A DNA stretch of 64,000 nt from Mesorhabditis belari (Eukaryota; Nematoda; Chromadorea; Rhabditida; Rhabditidae): positions 884,501 to 948,500 of the forward strand of contig CAUEEP010000905.1 in assembly GCA_958450365.1 (NCBI GenBank), read 5' to 3'. Each line of letters begins with the position of its first letter. Position 1 is the first letter of the stretch. Below, piece by piece: positions 22,617 through 33,489 of this stretch. Both the position numbers and the translations under genes were made by a program. The notes under the pieces were generated by a model that searched no databases, was not told where the DNA came from, and saw nothing but the letters and a program-made list of their open reading frames with translations.

Positions 22617-25008
22617 ATGGAAGGCTACTTTAGATACGGCTCACTAGCCGGCAATCCAAAGTACAGTTGTTTGTAAGTTTTTTTAGCTTGAAAAGCTAAA
22701 TTAGATATTGAAGAAAGTATTTTGAAGATATTGAAGAAAGTTTTCCTTTTCTATTTAGAAATGTGACACTCAGCTATGCAGAGATGGCAAAAAGAAACGA
22801 GAAAAATCCGTTGTTGGGAGGGATTTATTTAATTTCAGGAATACTTGTTCAGGTAAGAAAAAAAATGGTTTAAATGTAGTGAAAATTGGTTTTAATTCGC
22901 CTTATTTAAAGAAACAATGGTTAGATAATGAATCTCTACCGTTCCGTTCTACCTTGTAACCGTTCTACTTCGTTTTCAGCTTGCCTACCTCTTGACTCTG
23001 TCAGTGATTGGAACAAAAGAGTTTCGTCAAATGTCTTGCTATAAGTTGATGTTGGTTTTGGGTGAGTTGTTCGATCTATTTTGTAAAAATTGTAAAAAAC
23101 ATCTAGCTCTCCAGCTTTCCAGCTTTCCAGCTTCCAGCTTCCAGCCTCCAGCTCCAGCTTCCAGCTCCAGTTTCCAGCTTCCAGCTTTCCATTCCAGCTT
23201 CCCAGCTTCCACTTCCAGCTCCAGCTCCACCCCTCCAGCTTCCAGTCCAGCTTCCAGCTCCAGCTTCCATTCAGCTTCCAGCTTTCCAGCTTTACTTTCC
23301 ATCCAGGCTTTCCAGCTTTCATTTTTGATGTCCCTTTTAGGCATCATGGACACTCTTTGCATCATTTTGAGCTGTGACATGGCTGGATACTTCTACGCGA
23401 TTGGCGCCGAGTACTGCATGTTCCCAAGGTTTCAATACGTGGCTGGAAGTGTGACAAATGGTAAGCTAAACTGGAAACTAAACGAATCTAAACAAAACAC
23501 AACGTTTCAAGAAAAAACCATTCATTTGCAGGCGTTTTCAACTCGTGTTGTGCTCTTTGTCTCTTCCTTGTCATCAATCGTTTCGTCGACTTTTGGAAAC
23601 CGCACGTGGCCGAGTTTTTCTTTAAAGTGAGTCAATTTGACAACAAAAAAGTTTAAAATGATGAAATTCTTTTTTCCAATACAATTCTGTGCACTAGTTT
23701 TGCACGGATTTGAAGTAAAAAGTCATGAAATCAATTGTGGATTGCTAAAGCTTCATTGTCAAAGCTTCATTGTCAAAGCTTCATTGTCAAAGCTTCATTG
23801 CCCAGCTTCATTACCCAGCTTCATTACCCAGCTTCATTACCCAGCTTCATTGCCCAGCTTCATTGCCCAGCTTCATTACCAAACTTTTCCTTTTAGGACA
23901 ATCGCACTTGGTTCTTTGTAGCCATCTCAATTGTCTACGGGATTTTCTACGCGATAATCCCTCCACCGATTCTCTTCAATGCCAATTATGGTACATGGAT
24001 CTATCACCCATTCATCCCAGGAAAGGAAAAATTAGTGGTACCGTAAAGATGAGCTCAAAATCCTAAAGTACAACCTTTTCAGTACATTTCGATCTACCAA
24101 ACCATTTCCAACTTCATTGTCGCCATGGGGATCTTTTTCTGTTACCTAGGAATCTGCATTTTGCATGCTGTCAAGACTCGGGGATACGATATTAAAGGAC
24201 AATCGGCTACACAGAAAAAGGTTCAAAATCTAAGCATTCTAAAAGTTATTAACTACAGTACAAATCTACATCTAGCTCTGACTTGGTCAAGATCTGCAGT
24301 ACCAGTTTCTAACGTTGTTGAGTTACAGTAATAGAGTCGGTTGAATTCCAATGAGGTCCAGGATCTGTACGCCTCGGTCTAGACTAACAGTAAGATCAAG
24401 GTCAGGAACAAGATTAAGACCAGGGCTAGGGCCAGAATCAGAGCCAAACCAGAGCCAGGACCAGAACTAGAGCCAGAACTATAGCCAGGGCCAGGACCAG
24501 CGCTAGGGTCAGGGTCAGGAACAGAACTAGGATCAGAATCTGGATCAGGCTCAGGATCAGGACCTAGGTTCTGCCCTGGTTCTAGTCTTTTGTAATCTTA
24601 TTGGTACAATTTCAGATAATGATCCAAGCAGTGATCGTCTGTTTCTTCACAATGTTAACTACGGGAATCTGGGCTTCGATGGCTTTCATCCCTCCAACGA
24701 TGACTTTAATGCATATTGGGCACGCCAGTTGGCAGTTGATGCATGGTAGCTTTTAAAAGCTAATAAAAGAACAGTAGTATTACAATGAAAATGATGATTT
24801 CTGAGTTCTAAAGCTTTCTTCAGGCACGCCGGCGCTCGTTTATCTCTTCTTGAATCGCAGTATTCAGAAGCGAGTTCTTCAGCGAGTTTACAAGCTTTTC
24901 TACTGTCGAGATCGAGTGATTCACCCAGAGCACACTTACGGGATTTCTCTAGAACACTCGCATTCACAAACGAGCAAAGCTGTGACCACATCACATAAAC
25001 TTTGTTAA
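22617..25008 (+). CDS. Srt-class 7TM chemoreceptor (346 aa, 9 exons)
   Basis: Exons: 22617-22672, 22759-22852, 22980-23061, 23341-23460, 23532-23626, 23897-24037, 24083-24220, 24616-24745, 24824-25008; all splice phases agree. Diagnostic blocks in order: YGSLAGNPKYSC at the N-terminus, LLGGIYLISGILVQ (TM1), MSCYKLMLVLGIMD (TM2), AEYCMFPRFQYVAGS, FFFKDNRTWFFVAISIVYG, FNANYGTWIYHPFIPG, QKKIMIQAVIVC (TM6) and HGTPALVYLFLNRSIQ (TM7). This arrangement is that of nematode serpentine class T receptors, presumed sensory-neuron membrane receptors for chemical cues. Length is normal for the family. No stop or frameshift was seen, so it is probably functional. The Gr-like gene follows on the same strand 0.4 kb downstream. 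Introns 3, 5 and 7 carry separate simple satellites. Confidence 0.9.
23100..23325. repeat. Intron 3 satellite of the Srt gene (CCAGCTTTCCAGCTTCCAG)
   Basis: Irregular CCAGCTT/CCAGCTC units fill most of intron 3. Open frames across it are repeat translation. Confidence 0.85.
23745..23885. repeat. Intron 5 satellite of the Srt gene (CTTCATTGCCCAG)
   Basis: Thirteen-base units CTTCATTGTCAAAG changing to CTTCATTACCCAG fill intron 5 up to its acceptor. Confidence 0.85.
24265..24565. repeat. Intron 7 satellite arm, inverted at 26095-26365
   Basis: ACAGTAATAGAGTCGGTTGA, then a GCCAGG/AGCCAG hexamer tract. Its reverse complement sits in intron 2 of the neighbouring Gr-like gene. Confidence 0.85.
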
Positions 25009-25444
25009 GTTAAGTTAATTTTTGCAATTTTGAAGTTTTTCTCGTGATTTTATCAACTCTATCAGCTTGTAAATGATTTTTTAAAAAATAATTTTATGAA
25101 TTACTTTGATCTATCTATTTTGCATCTATTCATTGCTCTTGTTTTTTTAATTTCAATTGCTAAATAAAGCTTTTTGTCTTATTGAATATACTTGAATGAA
25201 AAGGGAACCTCTTGAGAAAATTTTTGATCTATTTGAAAGGGAATTGAAAGGCAATTGTTGATCTCAATGAAAGGCAATGGAAAGGCAATTGTTGATATCA
25301 TTGAAAGGCAATTGAAAGGCAATTGTTGATCTTATTGAACTGCAATTGTTGAAAAGGCTCAAATTTCCTTTAAAAGGATTCAAATTTAAATGAAAATCTT
25401 ATTAGCAATTATTATTAATCAAATTCTAAACAAATTCTAAACAA
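25009..25444. other. Intergenic spacer between the two receptor genes
   Basis: Contains a GAAAGGCAATTGTTGATC repeat (about 25237-25350, four copies). An AATAAA at 25162-25167 is a possible polyadenylation signal for the Srt gene. The short distance to the next start would allow co-transcription, but nothing here proves an operon. Confidence 0.5.
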
Positions 25445-28400
25445 ATGACAATCGGACATCGAAAATTTTCATATGTAAGTAAGAAAAAGAGTTGTAAACA
25501 AGTTTCGAATCGTATTGCAGGTGACAGCTCTCACTCAAAGCACAATTCCCAACGAAAAGCAGCACACCGAAGAGCTGAGACGATTCTTTAAATATTTTAC
25601 TTTTGTAAGTGATAATATGGCTTGTTATCTACACTACTGGACAATGAAATATGATATTTGAAAAAAGATCATCACTTTGGCGCGTCTGTAACTCCCTTGT
25701 GTTTACCGTATTTCTAAATATTAATATTACCATTGTGTAGCCCTGGAAAAGAGCTTTCAGAAAATGTATAGCACTAATAGTTTACACTCAAAGACAAGGG
25801 AGTTACAGACGCGCGAAAGTGACGATCGCTTTGAAAGGTTTTGAAAGGTTTCTTCTGAAGATTTCTGAAATTTTTCAGCTGAATTTCTTTTTTAAGTGAT
25901 CTTTGCCGCTTTTTAGACTCTTATGCTCAAATTTATGAGAAATTTTGCCTTTAATTTGATTCTTCTTAAGATAAATACTTTCTAAATCAAAAATCAGCTA
26001 AGATATTCAAGGTTTGAAAGGTCTGAAAGGTTTAAAAGGTTTGAAATGAGTTTTAAATCCTGAAAGAGGTGATTTCATCACTTAATCCCTGATCGATTAT
26101 CTGGCCCTAGCGCTGGTCCTGGCCCTGGCTATAGTTCTGGCTCTAGTTCTGGCCCTGGCTCTGGTTCTGGCTCTGGTTTTGGCTCTGATTCTGGCCCTAG
26201 CCCTAGTCTTAATCTTGTTCCTGGCCTTGATCTTACTGTTAGTCCCGGCTCAAGACCGAGGCTTACAGATCCTGGACCTCATTGGAATTCAACCGTCTCT
26301 ATTACTGTAACTCAACAACGTTAGAAACTGGTACTGTAGATCTTGACCAAGCCAGAGCTAGATTTCTGAAATTTTTCAGTTGAATTTCTTTTTTAAGTGA
26401 TCTTTGCCGCTTTTTGGACTTTCTTTATGCTCAAATTTATGAAATCTTGCCTTTAATTTGATTCTTCTTAAGATAAATACTTTCTAAATCAAAAATCAGC
26501 TAAGATATTCAAGGTTTGAAAGATTTGAAAGGTCTGAAAGGTTTGAAATGAGTTTTAAATCCTAAAAGAGGTGATTTCATCACTTAATCCCTGATCGATT
26601 ATCACAAAAAATCGATTTACATTATTGATTTCAACAAAGAAAAACTTTGAAAAATCGATGAAACTTTATCGATTTCGATGATTGATAATTAGATTTTAAT
26701 GCAAAATGCAAAACAATCATATTTCTCTTTTTAACACGTTGACGACATTGTCACCTGATGCTGTCTGACACATATTCGTTCGCCTGGGACATTGTCACCT
26801 GATGTCAGGTGACATTTTTTGTCGAAAAAAAACAACGTTGTCCCATGCGATTGTTTGTGCAAAAACGCCATTGTCGTCAACGTGTTAATTCCCTTTTAAT
26901 TCATCTTCCAGGGTCTTCGTTTTATCGGTGTTCGTCTCCACAAAAGCGATCATATTCTTCGTCAACTCAAGAGCACTCTAATGGCTTTCTTTTATTTCTG
27001 TTTAGGTAGAAATGATGGATCGGATCTGATCAAAATCGGATCCGATCAATTTATAAAAGGAATCTTTAGGTCTCTACGTTTTACTCGTCGATATTCGGAT
27101 CGTAATCGAGAAGCACGAGATCGAGAACACAGTCACTCCGACAGGAATCGTGTTCATCATGTGGAATATCCAAACGCTTATCTCACAAGTGTGATTTTGA
27201 AAAGATTTTCAATAAACGTAGATAAGAAAAGATAAGAAAATCATTTCAAATCAAATTTCACAGATTTTCATCCATTATTGGCAACGTTCAAATGCTTTTG
27301 ATGCGATTTTCGAGCGCTTTGAACAAGCCGATTTGAGTGTTCATGTTTTTCGAAAGGTGAATTGATGAGAATTGATGAGAATTGATGAGAATTCGATCTT
27401 TACTCTTTCTTTAAAGAGATTTAGACATTTAGACAAGGCATTTAGACAAGAATAGGCATGCTAAAACTAGACAAACAAAGTCAAAAGCTAAATCAAACTC
27501 TGGTCTTGTCTAGCTTTGTTTGATTTGGCCCAAATTTCTCTATCAATAGAGATTTCTCTATCAATATCTCTATCAACATCTCTTTCTCTATCTCTTTCTC
27601 TATCTCTATCTCTATCTCTATCTCTTTCTCTATCTCTATCTCTATCTCTATCTCTATCTCTATCTCTATCTCTATCTCTATCTCTATCTCTATCTCTATC
27701 TCTATCTCTATCTCTATCTCTATCTCTATCTCTATCTCTATCTCTATCTCTATCTCTATCTCTATCTCTATCTCTATTTAGGAGCGCCTTCGAAGCCAGC
27801 GAACGATAAAAGCGATCTATTCATCGATTGCTTTCCTCATCCCGATCTATCTGATCTTTTTGATTATCACCAAATTCTTCATCAACATCACTTATGCCTA
27901 CACTGGCTCTGATCATGTACAATTTTGATGTACATGTACAAAAATACTGAACACTTTAAATGTAGGTTTATATGGATGGTGCGCTTGTTGTGATTAGATC
28001 ATTTGCAAGTTATTTGAATGGTTCAACTCAAACAGTTTCCATGCATTATTACATGTGCTTTACAAATGCTCTTTATTGGGAAGGAAAAACGTATAATTGG
28101 CTTTTGAAAAAGGTTTGTTTAGAAAGATCTTTAGAAAGATCTCAAAGAAGCTCAAATTCAGCTCAAATTCAGCTCAAATTCAACTCAAATTCAGCTCAAA
28201 TTCAGCTCAACTTTGAGGATCGCGCAAAGATGAAGGTTGAACTGGAGGTGCTTTTGGTAAAGCACACTCGTCTCTCGAGAACGCTTCGATGTGTGGATAA
28301 AGTGTTCACAGTGAGATTTGGAATTCACTAATACAAAATACTGTAAATATGGAGAATCTAGAGAATATAGAGATTCTAGAGAATATAGTCGATTTTAGAC

Positions 28401-30201
28401 ATGGAATAGCACGAGTAGCTATAGATCAAACCAAATCATAAATAGATTAAACCTTAATTAAGACTTAGGCTTGGCTTACAAGCCTTGGTTTACAGCCTTG
28501 GTTTACAAGCCTTGGTTTACAAGCCTTTGTTTACAGCCTTTGTTTACAAGCCTTGGTTTACAAGCCTTGTTTTTACAGCCTTGGTTTAAAGCCTTGGTCT
28601 ACAAGCCTTGGTTTACAAGCCTTGTTTTACAGCCTTGGTTTACAAGCATTGGTTTACATCAAAACACGAAGAGTACCAAATAAAAGCAATATCTAGGTGT
28701 ACTCATTTCTGATGATTTGTACAAATGTGCCGACTTTCATGTTTCTCTTCATTCGTTTGTTGACAAGAGACCGATGGGGAGATGTGAGAACGAATTAAAG
28801 ACTTTCAAATGAAAACTAGATATTGCACGCGATTCCCGGAGCTATTATCTACACTTATACATATTTGGGACTCACCGTCGTCCCAGCAAGGATGCAAGGG
28901 GAAGTTAGTTCAAACTCATTGGTCTCTTATCAATGATACTATCTTAATCCTACCGTAATCCTACCGTAATCCAACTGCCAGCTCGATCCATTCAATCATT
29001 TCCATTCGATCAGCTCAATTTCCGTATCATTGAGCCTTTTCTCATTGAATGATATCAAAATTTGGCTGATCGAGTGCTTGGTGGCTTGATTACAGCAGTT
29101 TTGAATGCTCTCTCTATTAGTTCTCTTTAACTCTCTATTAGCTCTTTCAGCTCTACAAAGCCAAGCCGATTTTGTGCGCAAATGAGGCAATTTGGGTACC
29201 GCACGACTCAGAGGTGAGTCATTTTAAGTTAAAGTCTAGCTTTTCTTAAGTACTGCCATCTTTTTGTTGAGAATTGTGGAAAATCGAAAATTTTAGGTGA
29301 ATCGCTTGGCGCGAACTCTAGCAATGCATTTCGATCAATCGGATCTCGGCATCTCGTTGTGGGGATTCGCGCTTGTTTCGAAGCCTTTCATTTTAACGGT
29401 TTGTCCAAGACAAATGACTTTGATATCGTTTCTAATTCATCTTTGTCAGAGAAAAGATCTTGAATCGAAAAATCTCAATGTAGAGCATGGTTGGTGAATT
29501 GAAAACTGCGAGACTTTGAACTAAAATTTATTGAACATAAAACCATAAATTCATTCCAAATAATTTCCTTTATTATTGACGACTTCTGCCCATTTTACAG
29601 GCAATTTGCGGATAGGATTTCGTGGTAGGATTTTTGTTTGTGTGTGAGACAAGTGTGAGACTCAAAAATGGAGGACTGGAGATGTCAGCTGTCAGCCCAG
29701 TTTGAGCACTTTCTCCAAAAGAAACCCATTTTGGTGTCAATAGAAAAGTTGTAGAGAATCAAAAATTAGGCTGATAGCCAAATTTCCAAAAAGATACACT
29801 TAGTAGTTTCGCTTAAAATGCAAGTTTTGTGGAAATTCGTAAATTTGGCATTTCTTGAAAACCAGTTTTTGAATGGTTCTAAAAATTTGGATATAAGTTT
29901 CATTTTTGATTCTCTACAACTTTTCCATTGACACCAAAATGGGTTTCTTTTGAAGAAAGTCCTCAAACAGTCACATAAGACAATAGCTCGGCAGTTTTCA
30001 ATTCACCAACCCAATAATTCATAACTAGATTTATTTCAAAGTACTTCGATAAAGCGTTTCAAATCTTTTTTCTTAATTACTTTTATTTAGACGTTCTCTG
30101 TCATGTTGACTTTGTTAGCGTTCTTTTTGGAGTTTAAAAGAAAAACTCATTCGAATGAAGAAGTGGGAAATGAAAGAAATGGAACAAATCTTTTTATTTG
30201 A
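25445..30201 (+). CDS. Insect-Gr-like 7TM receptor (417 aa, 13 exons)
   Basis: Exons: 25445-25474, 25521-25604, 26912-27005, 27070-27188, 27264-27356, 27782-27916, 27966-28112, 28206-28310, 28697-28783, 28820-28903, 29151-29213, 29297-29398, 30091-30201; all phases agree. Seven hydrophobic segments include [50 protein letters not shown] and the last pair [16 protein letters not shown] / [15 protein letters not shown]. The motif [20 protein letters not shown] resembles the conserved loop of arthropod gustatory receptors, and the final exon is their TM7. Nematodes have such proteins in the gur/lite-1/egl-47 and srr groups; which group applies cannot be decided by eye. The protein is probably a plasma-membrane receptor in sensory or excitable cells. 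Exon 8 could alternatively begin at 28218 (12 nt shorter, same frame). Earlier exons cannot be ruled out. Confidence 0.8.
25630..25845. mobile_element. Foldback MITE in intron 2 of the Gr-like gene
   Basis: GCGCGTCTGTAACTCCCTTG at 25679 is mirrored by AAGGGAGTTACAGACGCGCG near 25797. The left flank ACACTACTGGACAATGAAAT also occurs in reverse at 49340-49380, so the element is dispersed. Confidence 0.8.
25858..26601. repeat. 240-bp direct repeats flanking an inverted satellite arm
   Basis: 25858-26099 and 26366-26601 are near-identical (TTTCTGAAATTTTTCAGCTG to CCTGATCGATTATC). Between them lies the reverse complement of 24265-24565, GGCCCTGGCTCTGG-rich. All of it is intronic. Confidence 0.85.
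26735..26884. mobile_element. 150-bp piggyBac-type MITE with TTAA target duplication
   Basis: TTAA at 26731-26734 and 26885-26888 enclose ends CACGTTGACGACATTG and its near complement (CATTGTCGTCAACGTG). TTAA duplication plus a CACGTTGACG end is typical of piggyBac-derived MITEs. An inner hairpin CACCTGATGTCAGGTG is present. It sits 23 bp before an exon acceptor. Confidence 0.88.
27540..27777. repeat. (TCTCTA)n hexamer tract in intron 5 of the Gr-like gene
   Basis: About 38 nearly perfect TATCTC units, ending three bases before the exon 6 acceptor AG. The Ser/Leu-rich 97-codon frame here is repeat. Confidence 0.95.
28460..28665. repeat. Intron 8 satellite (TTTACAAGCCTTGG)
   Basis: Alternating TTTACAAGCCTTGG and TTTACAGCCTTGG units, about 14 copies. 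Confidence 0.85.
29489..30014. mobile_element. About 525-bp element in intron 12 of the Gr-like gene
   Basis: The right end GTTTTCAATTCACCAACCCA is followed by TA. The left end begins TTGGTGAATTGAAAACTGC but lacks the outermost bases. A related full copy is 54631-55148. Internally, GAAACCCATTTTGGTGTCAA occurs in both orientations. No transposase. Confidence 0.85.
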
Positions 30202-30365
30202 CAAATAAATCTTGAAAATTTACATTTGTCTTTTAAATGTGAATAATAAAATCTCAAAAAGTACTTGTTTATATGAAATTTAGTAGGAAATCAATCGTTC
30301 CAGCTAATTGTCATTATCAAGGTCATGTTTTAGTTCTCCTTGATTGAGGTGAATCATTTTTCAAA

Positions 30366-31513
30366 ATGTTTACTAAACTATTAATCTTTGTCTTGGTTTT
30401 GCTGGGTCCAACAACTCTAGTGGCACAGGTAAATTTACGCTTTATCCCAGTTTTGAACCGCAAGTAATCTTGAAATTCTAGAGAACTTTTCAAAGATGCG
30501 ACACTGACGCCGAGTGTGATAAGACGCAGTTTTGCGGTAGAGCTCCATGCCCCACGAATCCAATTCGCCCAATTGCGTGTCTTCCAGCGTTTTGTGAAAA
30601 TGTAACTTTTCAATTTCTAGTTTTATAGCTAATTACTATTAGGGTGGCGCAAAAGAAACTGCCGATTTGACGGTAAATTCAAAAAAAAAAGATGGCATTC
30701 GATGGCGACATGATCACAATGGAATATTTTCTCAAGATCTCGAGCAGATTGGCATGGATCGGCCTGAATAACGTCCCTCAGCTTGGCTTCGTTCACGACT
30801 TCTGGCCTCGAACCGTGCTCGTAATCTTCCAAAGTCTCATCTCCGTCTCGGAATCGTTGAAACCAAGTCTGACCCTGCCTGAGAGACAAACTGCCATCTC
30901 CGAAAGCAGCACAGAGACAACGATGCGATTCGGCAGCAGACTTTCCAATTTTGAAGTTAAACAGTAATGCTGCTCGTAGCACAAATGGAATATTTTCGCA
31001 AGATCTCGAGCAGATTGGCATGAATCAGCCTGAATAACGTCCCTCAGCTTGGCTTCGTTCACGACTTCTGGCCTCGAACCGTGCCCGTAGAGAGACACTG
31101 CCTGAGAGACAAACTGCCATCTCCGAAAGCAGCACAGAGAAAACGATGCGATTCGGCAGCAGACTTTCCAATTCCAATTGAAGTTAAACAGTAATGCTGC
31201 CCGTAGCACAAACTTTTGCTCCACCATGATCTAAATAAAAAATATAAGCATTTTTAAATAAAATAAACAACAACCAAAAAATTCAAATGTCAAAATAAAT
31301 AGCAAACAAATATGCGAACAAAACATTAAAAAAATAATGCCGTTAGCATCGCTCATTTCTGATAAATGAGAGCTGATACCCATCGACAGTTTCTTTTGCA
31401 CCACCCTAATATATGGAAACGTTTTAAATGTGCATTTTCAGAAGTTCTGCAAAAGCGACTCTGATTGCGCGGAGTGGATGAAATGTTTCATCAATCTTTG
31501 CAAGTCTCCGTAA
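30366..31513 (+). CDS. Small secreted cysteine-rich protein (84 aa, 3 exons)
   Basis: Exons 30366-30428, 30482-30601, 31442-31513 in matching phase. Exon 1 is a signal peptide, MFTKLLIFVLVLLGPTTLVA. The mature part (about 64 aa) has ten cysteines: RCDTDAECDKTQFCGRAPC, IACLPAFCEN, FCKSDSDCAEWMKC and FINLCKSP. An even cysteine count with CxxxxxC / FC patterns suggests a disulfide-stabilised extracellular peptide; I do not recognise the family. Intron 2 holds a 765-bp mariner relative. A decayed second copy lies at 58110-58257. It could be a defence or venom-like peptide, but that is not shown by the sequence. Confidence 0.75.
30642..31406 (-). mobile_element. Internally rearranged mariner (irritans-like ends)
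   Basis: Ends GGGTGGCGCAAAAGAAACTG and the complement of GGGTGGTGCAAAAGAAACTG, with TA at 30640-30641 and 31407-31408. The minus strand encodes only the N-terminal DNA-binding part (FVLRAALLFNF, GQTWFQRFRDGDETLEDYEH, SARDLEKIFHCDHVAIE), present as a partial tandem duplication (about 30690-30990 and 30985-31215). The catalytic half is absent, so it is non-autonomous. Confidence 0.88.
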
Positions 31514-31714
31514 TAAAATTTCATTTAATTGGAAGCCAAGCCATTTATCACATAAACACAAAAATATCAAAATTACAAGAATTTTTATAAAAAGACTATG
31601 CTTAAGTCGAGATTTCGGAAAATTTAACCGCCGGGAGACCGGATTTTCGGAGCGTTTGGTTCGCCATTGAGAGCGCGTCTTTAAGGAGACGAATCTGGTG
31701 AATAATCTGGTGAA

Positions 31715-31832
31715 TTTGAACAACTTATTGAAGCCGATCCAATGCAAACAACACGAGAGCTTGCCAAACATCTCCAATCTGATCAATCAACAATTGTCCG
31801 CCATTTAGAAATAATCGGAAAGACCAATCATA
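31715..31832 (+). pseudogene. Mariner N-terminal scrap
   Basis: Reads LEQLIEADPMQTTRELAKHL, QSDQSTIVRHLEIIGKTN without a stop. It matches the mariner at 47827-49074 and retains about 8 nt missing there. No terminal repeats remain. Confidence 0.85.
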
Positions 31833-32017
31833 GGGAATTCTGGTAAAGTTCTTATAAACATCAAAATTTCGTCCTACTCTAGCTGGCAAATAGAATAAAA
31901 AGTATAGATATCTATAAATATAGACAGCATTGCTAAAAAACACATGAAAAACTTTAAAACAAGACAATTATCCTTATTTGAAGTATCCTGACTTGGTAAC
32001 TTATGTAATGATATTTT

Positions 32018-32646
32018 GTGAGTCTAATGATTGGGAACTCGTCTCTTCGAGCTTGTGTTTCTTTCTCAGCACTAATACGAGAGTGACTATAACGGCGATT
32101 ATGATGAGAACGACAGCTAGAATCGCGACTCCAATCCAAACTCTTTTCTTGTTCATTCTCGGCTAATGAAATGGAGAAAAAGCAAGTTTGAGGTAGGCAA
32201 GGCTTTTTTTTTCTCTGTTGGCTATTAGTGATAAGACTTTATGCACTCGAATGACTATCAAAGCTAGCAATTAAGGTTTTCCTCAAAGAAAAAACTTTTT
32301 TTTGATAAGAGCGGCTTCAAATTAGAAATTTGTCGCATGTCGCTGTCGCACGCATTTTTATAGAAATATACAAAGCTAGCATTTGTATTTGTGTGTCGTC
32401 AATGTCTAATTAAACTAAAACTTTGTATGATTTAGCTAACTAGTAGCATTAGTTTTTTTTAAAGTCACTAATTTCTGTTAAAGTGTACGTAAAACGCGAA
32501 AAAAAAGTGCTAGATCTAAAACACGGATCGTATCAAAGAGGAAGATGTATAGGAAACACGTCTAGTCGAAATCAAGTTACAGTCTTTCAATAGAAAATTC
32601 TCGGAGGCGACAAATCTAGAGAATATTCAAGATTGATTGAAAAACT
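32018..32646 (-). pseudogene. Inverted 5' fragment of the lysozyme-type gene
   Basis: Reverse complement of 35214-35842: it includes the upstream region, the ATG, the membrane segment and about 45 codons of exon 1, and ends near the codons for SQSLD. Downstream exons are absent, so no lysozyme domain is encoded. It may carry a duplicated promoter pointing away from the intact gene. Confidence 0.88.
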
Positions 32647-32726
32647 TTAAATATATTGAGCAGCTGATTTCAAGCTTTAAAGCTTTAAATTCTAGAACAA
32701 ATTTCTAGAATGAATTGTGGAATAGG

Positions 32727-32985
32727 AGGAGGCGCCTGGGGAGCTGGTGGAGCGTAGCTAGGAGGAGGAGCCAGAGGTGGTGGTGGGGTGGTGCAACATC
32801 TACGACGGGAACAAGACATATCGGAACTTTGACGAGCTGATGCAAATAAGTGCGGTACGCTACCGGCTATCTTCCAAACTCAGCCTGAAAAGAGAGATAC
32901 ACGAATGTCTTTCTGTTTTTCCGCGCATCTATCAGCAAACTCTTGTTCTGAAAAGGAAAATTGCGAAAACAATCATTATATAATA
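32727..32985. other. Mosaic of gene and transposon scraps
   Basis: 32727-32792 is an antisense piece of the proline-rich gene (GGAGGCGCCTGGGGAGCTGG). 32796-32846 matches, in reverse, a Tc1-like transposase C-terminus also at 51615-51665 (GACGGGAACAAGACATATCG). 32850-32985 is the reverse of 47678-47815. The adjoining pieces mark rearrangement breakpoints. Confidence 0.75.
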
Positions 32986-33261
32986 GATTATTAAACTAAA
33001 TCTAAAGCTTTTTTTATCATCATAAGTCTATAATAACCATATCAATATTTTTTCGAACTTGACTTCGATAGACAGCAATATCTGATGGAACTGGGGTGAC
33101 GAGTTTTGGCTTGAGATAAGTAATCGGTCAGTTTCCTCCGTGAAATTCGATTTGGATTACTGTAAACGTCGAATGGCTATTCAAACGTAAAAAACCTATA
33201 GAAAACGACTTTTTTTTTGCCTTATTCCGCACGGATGTCCAACACTTCTTTCCTGGAAATT

Positions 33262-33345
33262 GAGTCTGCGGTGCAGTGGATAAGAGTCTTGTTTTTATCA
33301 ACTAATCAACGAGCTATCACGTTTTTGCTCGCGTTCGATCCCTTT
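33262..33345 (+). other. tRNA-like (pseudo-tRNA or SINE head) sequence
   Basis: GCGGTGCAGTGGATAAGAGT looks like a polymerase III A box and GCGTTCGATCCC like a B box, about 55 nt apart, which would suit a long-variable-arm tRNA. The acceptor ends do not pair and a T run follows. It is probably a tRNA-derived relic. It lies in the segment present only in the first proline-rich-gene copy. Confidence 0.35.
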
Positions 33346-33489
33346 CTTTTGTTTTCATTTTATTTTGCTGTTTAACCGCTCGAATTCGCTCTATTTTACC
33401 TTACAATAAGCATTTTGACATCATTTAAATGATAACAAACAAAATAACAAAAAAAAATGGCAGCAATCACACGTGGCAGCAATCTATAA

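Noticed and set aside
23100..23885. + strand frame 22992-23630 (212 codons) as a single exon
   Set aside because: It fuses two true Srt exons through a satellite intron. The spliced model matches the family without it.
27516..27809. 97-codon Ser/Leu-rich + frame
   Set aside because: Translation of the (TCTCTA)n tract in an intron.
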